Shown: positions 7,038 to 15,484 of the stretch, piece by piece
Layout: each line of letters begins with the position of its first letter
Numbering within the stretch: the first letter of the stretch is position 1
Assembly: GCF_003860585.1 (NCBI RefSeq)
Contig: NZ_CP034159.1
Span: 1,612,001 to 1,676,000 of the forward strand
Reading direction: 5' to 3'
Length of the DNA stretch: 64,000 nt
Source of the DNA: Kaistella carnis
Lineage (GTDB): Bacteria > Bacteroidota > Bacteroidia > Flavobacteriales > Weeksellaceae
Made by a program: the position numbers and the translations under genes
Notes under the pieces: generated by a model
What the model saw: the letters and a program-made list of their open reading frames with translations, nothing else
Told to the model about the DNA's origin: nothing
Databases searched by the model: none

Positions 7038-8936
7038 TTACTTGACTTCTTCGAAGTCAGCATCCTGAACATCTTCTGTACCTGCATCACCTCCTGGATT
7101 TCCCTGCGCTTGATCAGCACCTGGTTGTCCTTGGTTTCCTGCGGCGTACATTTCTTCAGAAGCGGCCATCCAAGCTGCGTCTAATGCTTCTGTTTTTGTT
7201 TTTACGCTGTCCATATCTTTTGCTTCAAAAGCTGTTTTCAATTCTGCGTGTGCAGTTTCGATCGCGGCTTTTTTGTCAGCTGATAATTTGTCACCAAACT
7301 CTTTCAATTGTTTTTCTGTTTGGAAAATCAATGCGTCAGCTTTGTTGAAGATTTCAACTTCTTCTTTTTTCTTCGCATCTGAGGCTGCATTTTCTTCAGC
7401 TTCACGTTTCATTTTTGCGATTTCCTCTTCAGAAAGTCCTGAACTCGCCTGAATTTTAATAGACTGCTCTTTTCCTGTTCCTTTGTCTTTTGCAGAAACA
7501 CTCAAGATTCCGTTTGCATCAATATCGAAAGTAACTTCGATTTGAGGAACTCCTCTTTGTGCTGGTGGAATGTCTGTCAGGTCAAATCTTCCGATTTCTT
7601 TGTTATCATTAAACATTGGTCTTTCTCCCTGTCCTACTCTAATAGAAACTGCAGGCTGGTTATCACTTGCGGTAGAGAATACCTCTGATTTTTTAGTTGG
7701 AATGGTTGTGTTCGCCTCAATTAATTTGGTAAACACAGAACCCATTGTTTCAATTCCTAATGAAAGTGGCGTAACATCTAATAAAAGAACGTCTTTTACA
7801 TCACCTGTTAAAACTCCACCTTGAATCGCAGCTCCTAATGCTACAACCTCATCTGGATTTACTCCTTTTGAAGGGGTTTTACCGAAGAATTTTTCTACTT
7901 CTTCCTGAATAATTGGGATTCTTGTAGAACCACCAACCAAGATTACCTCATCAATATCTGAAACTGAAAGACCTGCATCTGAAAGCGCTTTTTTACAAGG
8001 CTCCATTGAACGTCTTACCAAATCAACTGCTAATTGTTCGAATTTCGCTTTAGTTAAAGTTTTAACCAAGTGTTTCGGGCCTGTTGCAGTTGCTGTAATA
8101 TAAGGAAGGTTGATTTCTGTTTGAGAAGAAGAAGACAATTCGATTTTTGCTTTCTCTGCTGCTTCTTTCAATCTTTGTAATGCGATTGGATCTCCTTTTA
8201 AGTCAACACCTTCTTCAGTTTTGAATTCATCTGCCAACCAGTTAATGATTACATCATCAAAATCATCACCACCTAAGTGCGTATCACCATTTGTAGATAA
8301 TACTTCGAATACGCCGTCTCCTAAATCAAGGATTGAAACGTCAAACGTACCACCACCTAAATCGTATACTGCGATTTTTTGATCTTTATGACTTTTATCT
8401 AAACCATAAGCCAAAGCTGCTGCAGTAGGCTCATTGATAATTCTTTCTACTTTCAAACCAGCGATTTCACCCGCTTCTTTAGTTGCCTGTCTTTGGGCAT
8501 CGTTAAAGTAAGCCGGAACTGTAATTACCGCTCTAGTTACTTCCTGACCTAAATAATCTTCAGCAGTTTTCTTCATTTTCTGAAGAATCATTGCAGAAAT
8601 TTCTTGAGGGGTATATTCTCTGTCGTCAATTTTTACTTTAATGGTGTCATTCGGTCCAGAAACTACTTTGTAAGGCACTCTAGAAACCTCTTTTGCATCA
8701 TCTTTAAAGTGAGTCCCAATAAATCTTTTAATAGAGAATACTGTTTTAGTTGGATTGGTTACTGCCTGTCTTTTTGCAGGATCACCCACTTTTCTTTCTC
8801 CATCTTCTGTGAAAGCCACGATAGATGGTGTTGTTCTCTTACCTTCAGCGTTAGGGATAACTACAGGATCTTTACCTTCCATTACCGCAACACATGAATT
8901 GGTTGTACCTAAGTCAATTCCAATTATTTTGCTCAT
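7038..8936 (-). CDS. dnaK: molecular chaperone DnaK (Hsp70)
   Basis: The 632-residue protein is a full-length Hsp70. The N-terminal ATPase domain opens with [15 protein letters not shown] and holds the phosphate-2 loop [14 protein letters not shown] and the adenosine motif [10 protein letters not shown]. The linker [13 protein letters not shown] leads into the substrate-binding beta domain and a charged helical lid, and the end DADFEEVK is close to the usual DnaK C-terminus. It binds exposed hydrophobic peptides in the cytoplasm with DnaJ and GrpE, neither of which is next to it here. A perfect terminator hairpin follows. No CIRCE element is seen upstream; a TTGACA-N7-TGTCAA palindrome is. 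Confidence 0.98.
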   Translation of the reverse strand: MSKIIGIDLGTTNSCVAVMEGKDPVVIPNAEGKRTTPSIVAFTEDGERKVGDPAKRQAVTNPTKTVFSIKRFIGTHFKDDAKEVSRVPYKVVSGPNDTIKVKIDDREYTPQEISAMILQKMKKTAEDYLGQEVTRAVITVPAYFNDAQRQATKEAGEIAGLKVERIINEPTAAALAYGLDKSHKDQKIAVYDLGGGTFDVSILDLGDGVFEVLSTNGDTHLGGDDFDDVIINWLADEFKTEEGVDLKGDPIALQRLKEAAEKAKIELSSSSQTEINLPYITATATGPKHLVKTLTKAKFEQLAVDLVRRSMEPCKKALSDAGLSVSDIDEVILVGGSTRIPIIQEEVEKFFGKTPSKGVNPDEVVALGAAIQGGVLTGDVKDVLLLDVTPLSLGIETMGSVFTKLIEANTTIPTKKSEVFSTASDNQPAVSIRVGQGERPMFNDNKEIGRFDLTDIPPAQRGVPQIEVTFDIDANGILSVSAKDKGTGKEQSIKIQASSGLSEEEIAKMKREAEENAASDAKKKEEVEIFNKADALIFQTEKQLKEFGDKLSADKKAAIETAHAELKTAFEAKDMDSVKTKTEALDAAWMAASEEMYAAGNQGQPGADQAQGNPGGDAGTEDVQDADFEEVK

Positions 8937-9012
8937 ATTATTATTTTTTAATTTTTAATTAGTTAAATTTTATATTCCATAATTCTCAATATTTATACCA
9001 AGCAAAAAATTA

Positions 9013-9038
9013 TGACAAATTGACACAATGTCTGTCAA
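9013..9038. promoter_or_regulatory. palindrome upstream of dnaK, possible operator
   Basis: TTGACA (9020-9025) and TGTCAA (9033-9038) form a perfect inverted repeat around 7 bases, with a further TGACA at 9013-9017. It lies about 85 bases before the dnaK start. It is not the CIRCE sequence. Confidence 0.35.
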
Positions 9039-9045
9039 ATCTCCA

Positions 9046-9078
9046 TTAAAAAAGGCATCCTGTATTTCAAGATGCCTT
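9046..9078 (-). terminator. terminator of the cytochrome c lipoprotein gene
   Basis: AAGGCATC (9052-9059) pairs with GATGCCTT (9071-9078). On the minus strand the stem is followed by a T run. Confidence 0.75.
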
Positions 9079-9097
9079 ATTATGATGTTGATGGCTT

Positions 9098-9484
9098 TTA
9101 TTTTTTCAATGTAAGAATATATTCTACCATTTTTTTCGCATTGTCTTTACTCATTCCTGCGTGTGGTGTCATCGGTATTTCTCCCCAATTTCCCTTTCCT
9201 CCTTCAATAATTTTAGTGGCAAGCATTTCAATATCTGCTTCGGTATACTTATCAGCAACCTCCTGATAAGATGGTCCTACCACTCGGGTATCCACTTTAT
9301 GACACGTTAAGCAGTCTCCGCCTTCAATGAGTGCCAGACCTTCATTCTTACCGGCTGCGGCAGAATCAACGACTTTAGCCACCGGTTCTTCCAGCATCAC
9401 ATTAGAATCCATATTAGGATTACTTTCTTTCTTACTACATGAAACAACTGCGATAAGCCCACAGATTACTAAGTATTTTTTCAT
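9098..9484 (-). CDS. lipoprotein cytochrome c (c551/c552-like)
   Basis: The 128-residue protein has a lipoprotein signal ending at VVSC (C16) and one class I cytochrome c domain. The heme motif is C-L-T-C-H (about residues 58-62), and the distal methionine is probably in EIPMTPH. The fold is the small c551/c552 type (about 80 residues after a spacer). It should carry electrons in the periplasm from the quinol chain to a terminal reductase or peroxidase. It diverges from the second cytochrome gene, and both share an intergenic region with a Crp/Fnr-type palindrome, so a role as electron donor to NosZ is likely but not proven. Confidence 0.85.
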   Translation of the reverse strand: MKKYLVICGLIAVVSCSKKESNPNMDSNVMLEEPVAKVVDSAAAGKNEGLALIEGGDCLTCHKVDTRVVGPSYQEVADKYTEADIEMLATKIIEGGKGNWGEIPMTPHAGMSKDNAKKMVEYILTLKK

Positions 9485-9553
9485 TCCCTTATTTTTAAAT
9501 TTCTACTCTAATTTTTAGTGACACAAATTTCACGATAATTATCATATGATGAA

Positions 9554-9599
9554 TATGATTACGGTCATAACAAAAATTGGGCAAATGATGGTAATTTTG
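9554..9599 (+). promoter_or_regulatory. Crp/Fnr-type site plus -7 box before the nos cytochrome gene
   Basis: TATGA-TTACGG-TCATA (9554-9569) is a perfect 5-6-5 palindrome of the Crp family. Its centre (9561.5) is 30.5 bases upstream of the first base of TAATTTTG (9592-9599). If the box is at -7, the site lies near -41.5, a class II activator position. A further palindrome ATCATATGAT lies at 9541-9550. Confidence 0.6.
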
Positions 9600-9621
9600 A
9601 ACATACAAAAAAATAAATATA

Positions 9622-10128
9622 ATGAAATCATTAAGAACAATTGCACTCGCAACACTAGCCTTTACTTTATTCTCTTGTGGAGGTGACGGAAAAACAGATT
9701 CTATCCCATCGGGTTCAACTGAAACTACTGCAGCTTCAACCACAGACGAAAGCACTGCTGAAATGGAAGCTAACGCAGCCAAATACGACCCAAACAGAGG
9801 TATTGGAAAACATGAGAATGTAGATGTTAGTAAATTCGATCCAGCCATGGCAGCTGCAGGTAAAAAAGTAGCAGACGTAAAATGTACTTCTTGCCACAAA
9901 CCTACAGATGAGAAATTAGTGGGACCAGGATGGTTAGGCGTAACCAAAAGACAAACTCCAGAATGGATTATGAACTTTATTTCAAATCCAGATCCAATGA
10001 TCGACGTAGATCCAGAATTGCAGAAACAACTTGAACTTTGTTTGGTGAGAATGCCGAATCAAGGTCTTAGCGATACAGAAGCCAGAGAAGTTCTCGAATA
10101 CATGAGAGAAATCGACGGAGCAAAATAA
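9622..10128 (+). CDS. lipoprotein cytochrome c of the nos cluster
   Basis: The 168-residue protein starts with a lipoprotein signal (lipobox LFSC, C19). A low-complexity S/T/E linker of about 35 residues follows, then a class I cytochrome c domain with heme motif C-T-S-C-H (about 92-96). The methionine of LVRMPNQGLSD is the probable distal ligand. The long tether would let the heme domain reach across the periplasm. It lies directly upstream of nosZ in the same direction and is the best candidate for its electron donor, in the way NosC cytochromes serve clade II NosZ. A hairpin terminator separates the two genes, so their expression may differ. Confidence 0.85.
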   Translation: MKSLRTIALATLAFTLFSCGGDGKTDSIPSGSTETTAASTTDESTAEMEANAAKYDPNRGIGKHENVDVSKFDPAMAAAGKKVADVKCTSCHKPTDEKLVGPGWLGVTKRQTPEWIMNFISNPDPMIDVDPELQKQLELCLVRMPNQGLSDTEAREVLEYMREIDGAK

Positions 10129-10139
10129 TTTTCCTACCC

Positions 10140-10185
10140 GATGAATGGTAGATGCAGTTAACAATCTGCCATTCATCTTTTCTTG
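10140..10185 (+). terminator. terminator or attenuator between the cytochrome and nosZ
   Basis: GATGAATGGTAGAT (10140-10153) pairs with ATCTGCCATTCATC (10164-10177) at 13 of 14 positions over a 10-base loop, and TTTTCTTG follows. It would cut down read-through from the cytochrome gene into nosZ. Confidence 0.65.
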
Positions 10186-10221
10186 TTCCTTTCTATTCCG
10201 AAAAGAATTAATCAATTATAT

Positions 10222-12216
10222 ATGAAAACTTACCAAAAAATTGGACTTGCGGCTCTTGCTGCGGTCAGTATGGTCGCATGTAAACCCAAAGGCACTAAAA
10301 ACGTCGTTTCGGGTGATGCAGCCGAGAAAGTGTATGTAGCTCCAGGAAAACATGATGAAGTTTACAACTTTGTCAGTGGAGGTTTTAATGGCCAAATTAG
10401 TGTGGTGGGATTGCCAAGTGGACGAACTTTAAAAATCGTTCCGGTCTTCTCTGTACACCCGGAAAACGGCTACGGCTTCAGTGAAGAAACAAAGCCGATG
10501 CTTGAAACTTCTCACGGTTTTGTACCTTGGGATGACCAGCATCACCTTGCGCTGTCGCAGACAAAAGGTGAAATTGACGGTCGATATTTATTTGCAAATG
10601 CGAACAATACCCCTCGTGTTGCCAAAATTGACCTCACAACCTTTAGAACCACAGAAATCCTCGAGATCCCAAACTCTGCAGGAAATCACTCCTCCCCTTT
10701 CCTTACAGAAAACACAGAGTATGTAGTTGCTGGAACACGTTTCGCAGTGCCTGCTGATGGCCAGGGAGACGTACCGATCGAATCATTTAAAGAAAACTTT
10801 AAAGGATATCTTTCTTTCATAGGAATTGGTAAAGAAGATGGAAAAATGGATATCACTTTCCAAATTGAGGCGCCAGGTTTTAACTTTGACTTGTCACACG
10901 CAGGTAAAGGTAAATCACACGGTTGGTTCTTCTTCTCTTGCTATAACTCTGAGCAAGCCAACACGCTGCTGGAAGTAAATGCTTCTCAAAATGAGAAAGA
11001 CTTCATCATGGCAGTGAACTGGAAAAAAGCAGAAGAATATCTGAAAGCTGGGAAAGCTAAAAAAATGGCCGTAGAATATGCTCACAATACCTTTGATGAG
11101 TCTACCCAAATGGCGAAATCAGAAATTTTAAAAGAGGTTTCTGTACTATCTGCTAAAGAATTAAAAGACATCTGTTATTTAATTCCATGTCCAAAATCTC
11201 CGCATGGTTGTGATATTGATCCAACAGGAGAATATATTATCGGTTCTGGAAAATTGGCCGCTTTGATTCCTGTTTTCAGTTTTGATAAATTGATGCAAGC
11301 TATTGAAAAGAAAGATTTCTCTGGTGAATTTGATGGAATTCCTATTCTAAAATATGAATCAGTTTTACACGGTGAAGTTCAAAAACCAGGTTTAGGACCA
11401 CTCCACACTGAGTTTGACGGAAAAGGAAATGCATATACTTCCATGTTCGTTTCTTCTGAGATCGTGAAATGGGACATCAAAACTTGTAAAGTTCTAGACA
11501 GACAGCCAACTTTCTATTCTACAGGTCACCTGATGGTTGTAGGAGGAGATACTGCAAAACCTTACGGAAAATATCTTGTTGCTTACAACAAAATCACAAA
11601 AGACAGATATCTGCCAACAGGTCCAGAATTGGCACAATCTGCTCAGCTCTTTGACATTAGTGGTGATAAAATGAAACTGCTTCTTGATTTCCCAACCATT
11701 GGTGAGCCGCATTACGCACAGGCAGGTCCGGCAGAATTGTTTACTAAAAACCAGGTGAAATTCTATAAACTGGAAGATAACAAACACCCATACGTAACCA
11801 AAGGTGAAGCCGAAAGTAAAGTGGTTAGAGAAGGAAATAAAGTTCATGTTTATATGACTTCTATCCGTTCTCACTTTGCTCCAGATAACATCGAAGGTGT
11901 AAAAGTAGGTGACGAAGTTTATTTCCACGTAACTAACCTAGAACAAGACTGGGATGTTCCTCATGGATTCGCAATCAAAGGTGCACAAAATGCCGAACTC
12001 CTGATCATGCCGGGTGAAACCAGTACGCTGAAATGGGTTCCATTGAAAGCAGGAATGTATCCGATGTATTGTACAGATTTCTGTTCTGCTTTACACCAAG
12101 AGATGCAGGGATATGTAAGGGTATCACCAGCAGGCAGCAACACTCCACTTATTTATTCATTGAATAATAAAAAGGACAACGCTCAAAGCCCAGTAAAACA
12201 AGGTGAAACGAAGTAA
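10222..12216 (+). CDS. nosZ: nitrous oxide reductase NosZ, clade II, predicted lipoprotein
   Basis: NosZ reduces N2O to N2 in the periplasm. The 664-residue protein has the beta-propeller that holds CuZ, with ligand histidines in ETSHGFVPWDDQHH (H98, H107, H108), SHGWFFF, CPKSPHGCDIDPTG and GLGPLHTEFDG. A C-terminal cupredoxin domain carries CuA: C617-x3-C621, H625 and M628 in CTDFCSALHQEM. The signal is of Sec type, with no twin arginine, which together with the neighbours places it in clade II. It ends in SMVAC-K (C20), so the protein is probably lipid-anchored. I chose the ATG at 10222 because the frame extension upstream spoils the signal peptide. Electron donors and the maturation genes flank it. 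Confidence 0.97.
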   Translation: MKTYQKIGLAALAAVSMVACKPKGTKNVVSGDAAEKVYVAPGKHDEVYNFVSGGFNGQISVVGLPSGRTLKIVPVFSVHPENGYGFSEETKPMLETSHGFVPWDDQHHLALSQTKGEIDGRYLFANANNTPRVAKIDLTTFRTTEILEIPNSAGNHSSPFLTENTEYVVAGTRFAVPADGQGDVPIESFKENFKGYLSFIGIGKEDGKMDITFQIEAPGFNFDLSHAGKGKSHGWFFFSCYNSEQANTLLEVNASQNEKDFIMAVNWKKAEEYLKAGKAKKMAVEYAHNTFDESTQMAKSEILKEVSVLSAKELKDICYLIPCPKSPHGCDIDPTGEYIIGSGKLAALIPVFSFDKLMQAIEKKDFSGEFDGIPILKYESVLHGEVQKPGLGPLHTEFDGKGNAYTSMFVSSEIVKWDIKTCKVLDRQPTFYSTGHLMVVGGDTAKPYGKYLVAYNKITKDRYLPTGPELAQSAQLFDISGDKMKLLLDFPTIGEPHYAQAGPAELFTKNQVKFYKLEDNKHPYVTKGEAESKVVREGNKVHVYMTSIRSHFAPDNIEGVKVGDEVYFHVTNLEQDWDVPHGFAIKGAQNAELLIMPGETSTLKWVPLKAGMYPMYCTDFCSALHQEMQGYVRVSPAGSNTPLIYSLNNKKDNAQSPVKQGETK

Positions 12217-12228
12217 ATTATTTTAATT

Positions 12229-12256
12229 AAAGGGCAGTTTTCACTGCCCTTTTTCT
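12229..12256 (+). terminator. nosZ terminator
   Basis: AGGGCAGT (12231-12238) and ACTGCCCT (12243-12250) around TTTC, followed by TTTTCTTTTT. Confidence 0.85.
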
Positions 12257-12259
12257 TTT

Positions 12260-12321
12260 TATGATTGATATCATTTTGTAACAAACATTACAAAAGAAAA
12301 CCAGCAAAGTCATTAACTTTA
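12260..12321 (+). promoter_or_regulatory. two Crp-type palindromes and -7-like box before the nos maturation genes
   Basis: TATGA-TTGATA-TCATT (12260-12275) is followed at once by TTTTGTAA-CAAACA-TTACAAAA (12274-12295), a perfect inverted repeat that also fits a 5-6-5 format (TGTAA-N6-TTACA). The second site is centred 29.5 bases before TAACTTTA (12314-12321), close to TAnnTTTG. The first would then sit about one and a half turns further upstream. Confidence 0.5.
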
Positions 12322-12365
12322 CTAGACCAAATATTAAAGAAATAAGCACCTTAAAAAAAATCAAA

Positions 12366-12953
12366 ATGAAAACAAACGCAATACAAAAATGGAGCAAAGT
12401 ACTTCTAATCCTTTTGGGCATCGGATTAATCGTCTCGATTTTTGTTCCCATCTGGTCCATCTTTCTGAATGCTCCGCAATATCCGGAAGGTCTTGCCATG
12501 TACATTCACTCCAATAAAGTATCTGGAGAATACTCGATTATTAATGGCTTGAACCATTATATCGGAATGAAAGAAATACACGCCGATGAATTTTGGGAAT
12601 TTACAATATTGCCTTACGCACTGGGAATTTTCGCGATTTTGTGTTTCCTCGCCGCGTTCCTTAACAGCAGAAAAATTCTTTATACCTTAACAGGTGTTTA
12701 TCTACTCTTCGGTGTAGGATTCGTATTCGATTTCTGGAGATGGCTTTACGACTACGGTCACAACCTTAACCCTCAAGCAGCGATTATCGTACCCGGAATG
12801 TCTTATCAACCGCCGTTACTTGGTTACAAGCAGTTGCTTAATTTTGAAGTATGGTCTTATCCAAATATTGGTGGTGGCATTATGATAGGAGCCGGTGTAA
12901 TTTTGTTTATCTTAGCGATTATGGAATTTAAATTGGCTAAAAAATCAGTTTGA
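12366..12953 (+). CDS. four-TM membrane protein of the nos cluster
   Basis: The 195-residue protein has about four membrane segments (roughly 12-32, 78-98, 104-124, 165-188). The first loop (GLNHYIGMKEIHADEF) and the last loop are probably periplasmic; histidines and methionines in these loops could bind metal or heme, but no known motif is present. Its place right after nosZ and before nosL is that of nosB in clade II clusters, which is also a polytopic membrane protein of unknown role. I do not see enough to call it NosB. It begins a likely operon nosL-nosD-nosF-nosY under a Crp-type promoter, separated from nosZ by a terminator. Confidence 0.75.
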   Translation: MKTNAIQKWSKVLLILLGIGLIVSIFVPIWSIFLNAPQYPEGLAMYIHSNKVSGEYSIINGLNHYIGMKEIHADEFWEFTILPYALGIFAILCFLAAFLNSRKILYTLTGVYLLFGVGFVFDFWRWLYDYGHNLNPQAAIIVPGMSYQPPLLGYKQLLNFEVWSYPNIGGGIMIGAGVILFILAIMEFKLAKKSV

Positions 12954-12999
12954 TCATTTACCTTTATTCCAAAAAAAGAAGTTCAATAAAATTAAAATT

Positions 13000-13413
13000 A
13001 TGAAATTATTTAAAAACGTTTTAGTTGCCGGAAGTGTAATGACTTTAATGGCTTGTGCAGAAAAAGGCCCACAGGAAATCGCAGTCGGGAAAGATCAGTG
13101 TGACAACTGTAAAATGACCATTTCTGATCAAAAATATGCCACCGAACTTTTAACGGAAAAAGGCAGAATATATAAATTTGATGACATCAGCTGTCTGAAG
13201 GACTATGAATCGTCCAACCCCGAAAACGCAAAGAATGCTAAAACGTACGTTGTTGATTTTCCTACGGGTGAATTTATCGAAACAAATACGGCCACTTTAA
13301 TTAAAGGCGGCGAGATCAAAAGTCCAATGGGCGGAAATACCCAGGCTTTTAAAGATAAAGCCACCGCAGAAAAATCAGCGGCAACACTTGGAGCAACTTT
13401 AACCACCCTATAA
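13000..13413 (+). CDS. nosL: NosL copper-binding lipoprotein
   Basis: The 137-residue protein has a lipoprotein signal ending LMAC (C19) and the NosL core. A C-D-N-C-K-M motif at about 38-43 supplies the Cu(I)-binding Cys and Met. The strand TELLTEKGRIYKFDDISCL and the GGEIKSPMGG turn follow. NosL delivers copper for building CuZ of NosZ in the periplasm. The gene lies 46 bases after the membrane-protein gene and 43 bases before nosD, in the usual order. Confidence 0.93.
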   Translation: MKLFKNVLVAGSVMTLMACAEKGPQEIAVGKDQCDNCKMTISDQKYATELLTEKGRIYKFDDISCLKDYESSNPENAKNAKTYVVDFPTGEFIETNTATLIKGGEIKSPMGGNTQAFKDKATAEKSAATLGATLTTL

Positions 13414-13456
13414 ATCTACAAACGCGTAATCCATAGCGATGACCGTAGGTATGAAT

Positions 13457-14701
13457 ATGAAAAACAAAATATTTTACTTCCTCGCTTTACTCCTTCCGAT
13501 TTTTTGCTTTTCAGCTACGATAAAAGTCGGTAAAAGCGGAGATTTTAAAACAATTAAAGAAGCAATCGCCGCAGCAAAAAGCGGCGATACTATTTTCGTT
13601 GAAAAAGGCATTTACCGGGAAGGTACGATCGATATTGAAAAACCGATAAGCCTTATCGGGATCGACCGACCAATTTTAGACGGAAATTTAAACGGAGAGA
13701 TCATCACCTTTCGAGCCGACCGCATTACATTAAAAGGTTTTAAACTCATCAACAGTGGACGCGAAGAAATTCGCAGTGTAGCGGCAGTTCACATTTACAC
13801 GAGCACCGATTCGGTCATCGAAAACAATATTTTCGAAAATAATTATTTCGCCATTTATGTGCAGCGTGGAAACCGTATCCTTATTAATCGTAATAAAATC
13901 ACCACGAACCGCGGGAATTCTCAGGAAAATTCCGGCGATGGTATTCACATTTTGGGCAGCCGTGAAATCTGGATAAAAAACAATTTCATCAGCGGTCACA
14001 AAGATGGCATTTACTTAGAAAAAAATGCAAAATGTTACGTATATCACAACCTGTCCCGAAATAATTTACGCTACGGGCTTCACTTTATGTTCTCAAATGA
14101 CAGCGTGTACACCTCCAATGTTTTTGATAATAATGGAGCCGGTGTGGCCGTAATGTATGCGATGAATGTAAGTATGTTTAACAATAAATTCATTAATAAC
14201 TGGGGCGACAGCGTGTACGGACTTTTATTAAAGGAAATTTCTTACAGTAAAATTAAAGGCAACACTTTTCAAAACAATACGACCGGAGTTTTTGCCGACG
14301 GCGCCACCAAAATCGATTTCTACACGAATCAATTCGAAGATAATGGGTGGGCCATAAAAATAAATGCCAATTGTATGGAAAACCGCGTAATGAGAAATAA
14401 TTTCATTAATAATACTTTCGACATCAGCACAAGCGGTTCTACCGTCATGAATGATTTCCGTTTTAATTACTGGGATAAATATGAAGGCTATGATCTGGAT
14501 AAAGACAAAATAGGCGATGTGCCCTTTCATCCGTTGAGTTTATATTCCGTTTTAGTGGAGCAAAATCCTTCGGTGATGTTGCTTTTCAGAAGTTTTCTGG
14601 TCGATATGCTGGACCGTACAGAAAAAATAATTCCAAGCCTTACGCCCGAAAGTTTTGTAGACGATCAACCTTTAATGAAACCTCTGCAAACGCCAAATTA
14701 A
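13457..14701 (+). CDS. nosD: NosD, periplasmic right-handed beta-helix maturation protein
   Basis: The 414-residue protein has a Sec signal (KNKIFYFLALLLPIFCFSA) and then KVGKSGDFKTIKEAI, the usual opening of carbohydrate-binding/sugar-hydrolysis (CASH) parallel beta-helix proteins. Many short turns of the type NxxxNNxxGI/Y run through to about 340. NosD works with the NosF-NosY ABC complex in supplying or assembling the CuZ site of NosZ. I placed the start at the ATG just before the signal peptide; in-frame ATGs at 13439 and 13451 would add 6 or 2 residues and are possible. It sits in the usual order between nosL and nosF. Confidence 0.93.
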   Translation: MKNKIFYFLALLLPIFCFSATIKVGKSGDFKTIKEAIAAAKSGDTIFVEKGIYREGTIDIEKPISLIGIDRPILDGNLNGEIITFRADRITLKGFKLINSGREEIRSVAAVHIYTSTDSVIENNIFENNYFAIYVQRGNRILINRNKITTNRGNSQENSGDGIHILGSREIWIKNNFISGHKDGIYLEKNAKCYVYHNLSRNNLRYGLHFMFSNDSVYTSNVFDNNGAGVAVMYAMNVSMFNNKFINNWGDSVYGLLLKEISYSKIKGNTFQNNTTGVFADGATKIDFYTNQFEDNGWAIKINANCMENRVMRNNFINNTFDISTSGSTVMNDFRFNYWDKYEGYDLDKDKIGDVPFHPLSLYSVLVEQNPSVMLLFRSFLVDMLDRTEKIIPSLTPESFVDDQPLMKPLQTPN

Positions 14702-14770
14702 GGCGACCAATTTTAAAGTAAAAAAATATTTTCAAATAAAGAAAAGCTGATAATGAAGGCAGCTCATGAT

Positions 14771-15484
14771 ATGATTGAAATTAAGAATTTAAGCAAAAAA
14801 TTTAATAAGTTCACGGCGCTGAATAAGGTGAATTTATCTTTTAACAACGGCCATTCTATCGCACTGATTGGTCCAAACGGATGCGGAAAAACCACCATGA
14901 TCAAATGCATTCTTGGTTTAAATGTAGTAGAAGACGGCGATGTTTTGGTGGATGGGAAAAGCGTAAAAGAAGATTATCGCTATCGTGAAATCATCGGTTA
15001 CATGCCCCAAATTGGCCGATATCCGGAAAATATGACCATTGAGGAAACCATTAAAATGATCAAGGACACCCGGAAAATTAAAGATGTTACTCTTGATACC
15101 GAACTTTTGGAAGCTTTCGAACTGGAAAAGATATATGACAAAAAAATGCGCACCCTTTCCGGCGGAACGACGCAAAAAGTAAGTGCAGTGCTTGCATTTC
15201 TTTTTAATCCGAAAATCATCATTCTGGATGAACCCACGGCGGGACTCGATCCATTGGCAACCGAGATCCTAAAAAATAAGATCATCAAAGAAAAAAACAA
15301 AGGAAAATTAATTCTGATCACCTCTCATTTACTAAGCGAACTGGATGACATCATCACAGAGATCGTTTTTATGAATGAAGGTCAAGTGGTGGTACACCAG
15401 TCGGTAGAAGATCTGAAAAAAGAAACACAAACCGAGAAAATCTCTGACGGAATTATTTCTATCTTAAAAAGCATGAAAAAATGA
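14771..15484 (+). CDS. nosF: NosF, ABC transporter ATPase
   Basis: The 237-residue protein is an ABC ATPase with all motifs: Walker A GPNGCGKTT, Q-loop YMPQIGRYPE, signature LSGGTTQK, Walker B IIILDEPTAGLDP and H-loop ITSHL. With NosY it forms a membrane complex that drives a step in CuZ maturation together with NosD. The start at MIEIKNLSKKF fits the family; an ATG at 14753 would add 6 residues. Its stop overlaps the nosY start by 4 bases. Confidence 0.92.
   Translation: MIEIKNLSKKFNKFTALNKVNLSFNNGHSIALIGPNGCGKTTMIKCILGLNVVEDGDVLVDGKSVKEDYRYREIIGYMPQIGRYPENMTIEETIKMIKDTRKIKDVTLDTELLEAFELEKIYDKKMRTLSGGTTQKVSAVLAFLFNPKIIILDEPTAGLDPLATEILKNKIIKEKNKGKLILITSHLLSELDDIITEIVFMNEGQVVVHQSVEDLKKETQTEKISDGIISILKSMKK

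Noticed and set aside
8937..9097. CIRCE (HrcA) operator before dnaK
   Set aside because: The 9-9-9 TTAGCACTC inverted repeat is not present; only a different palindrome is seen.
9495..9947. Long minus-strand frame over the divergent cytochrome promoter
   Set aside because: It overlaps a clear cytochrome c gene and the Crp-type promoter, and its protein has no sensible composition; a shadow.
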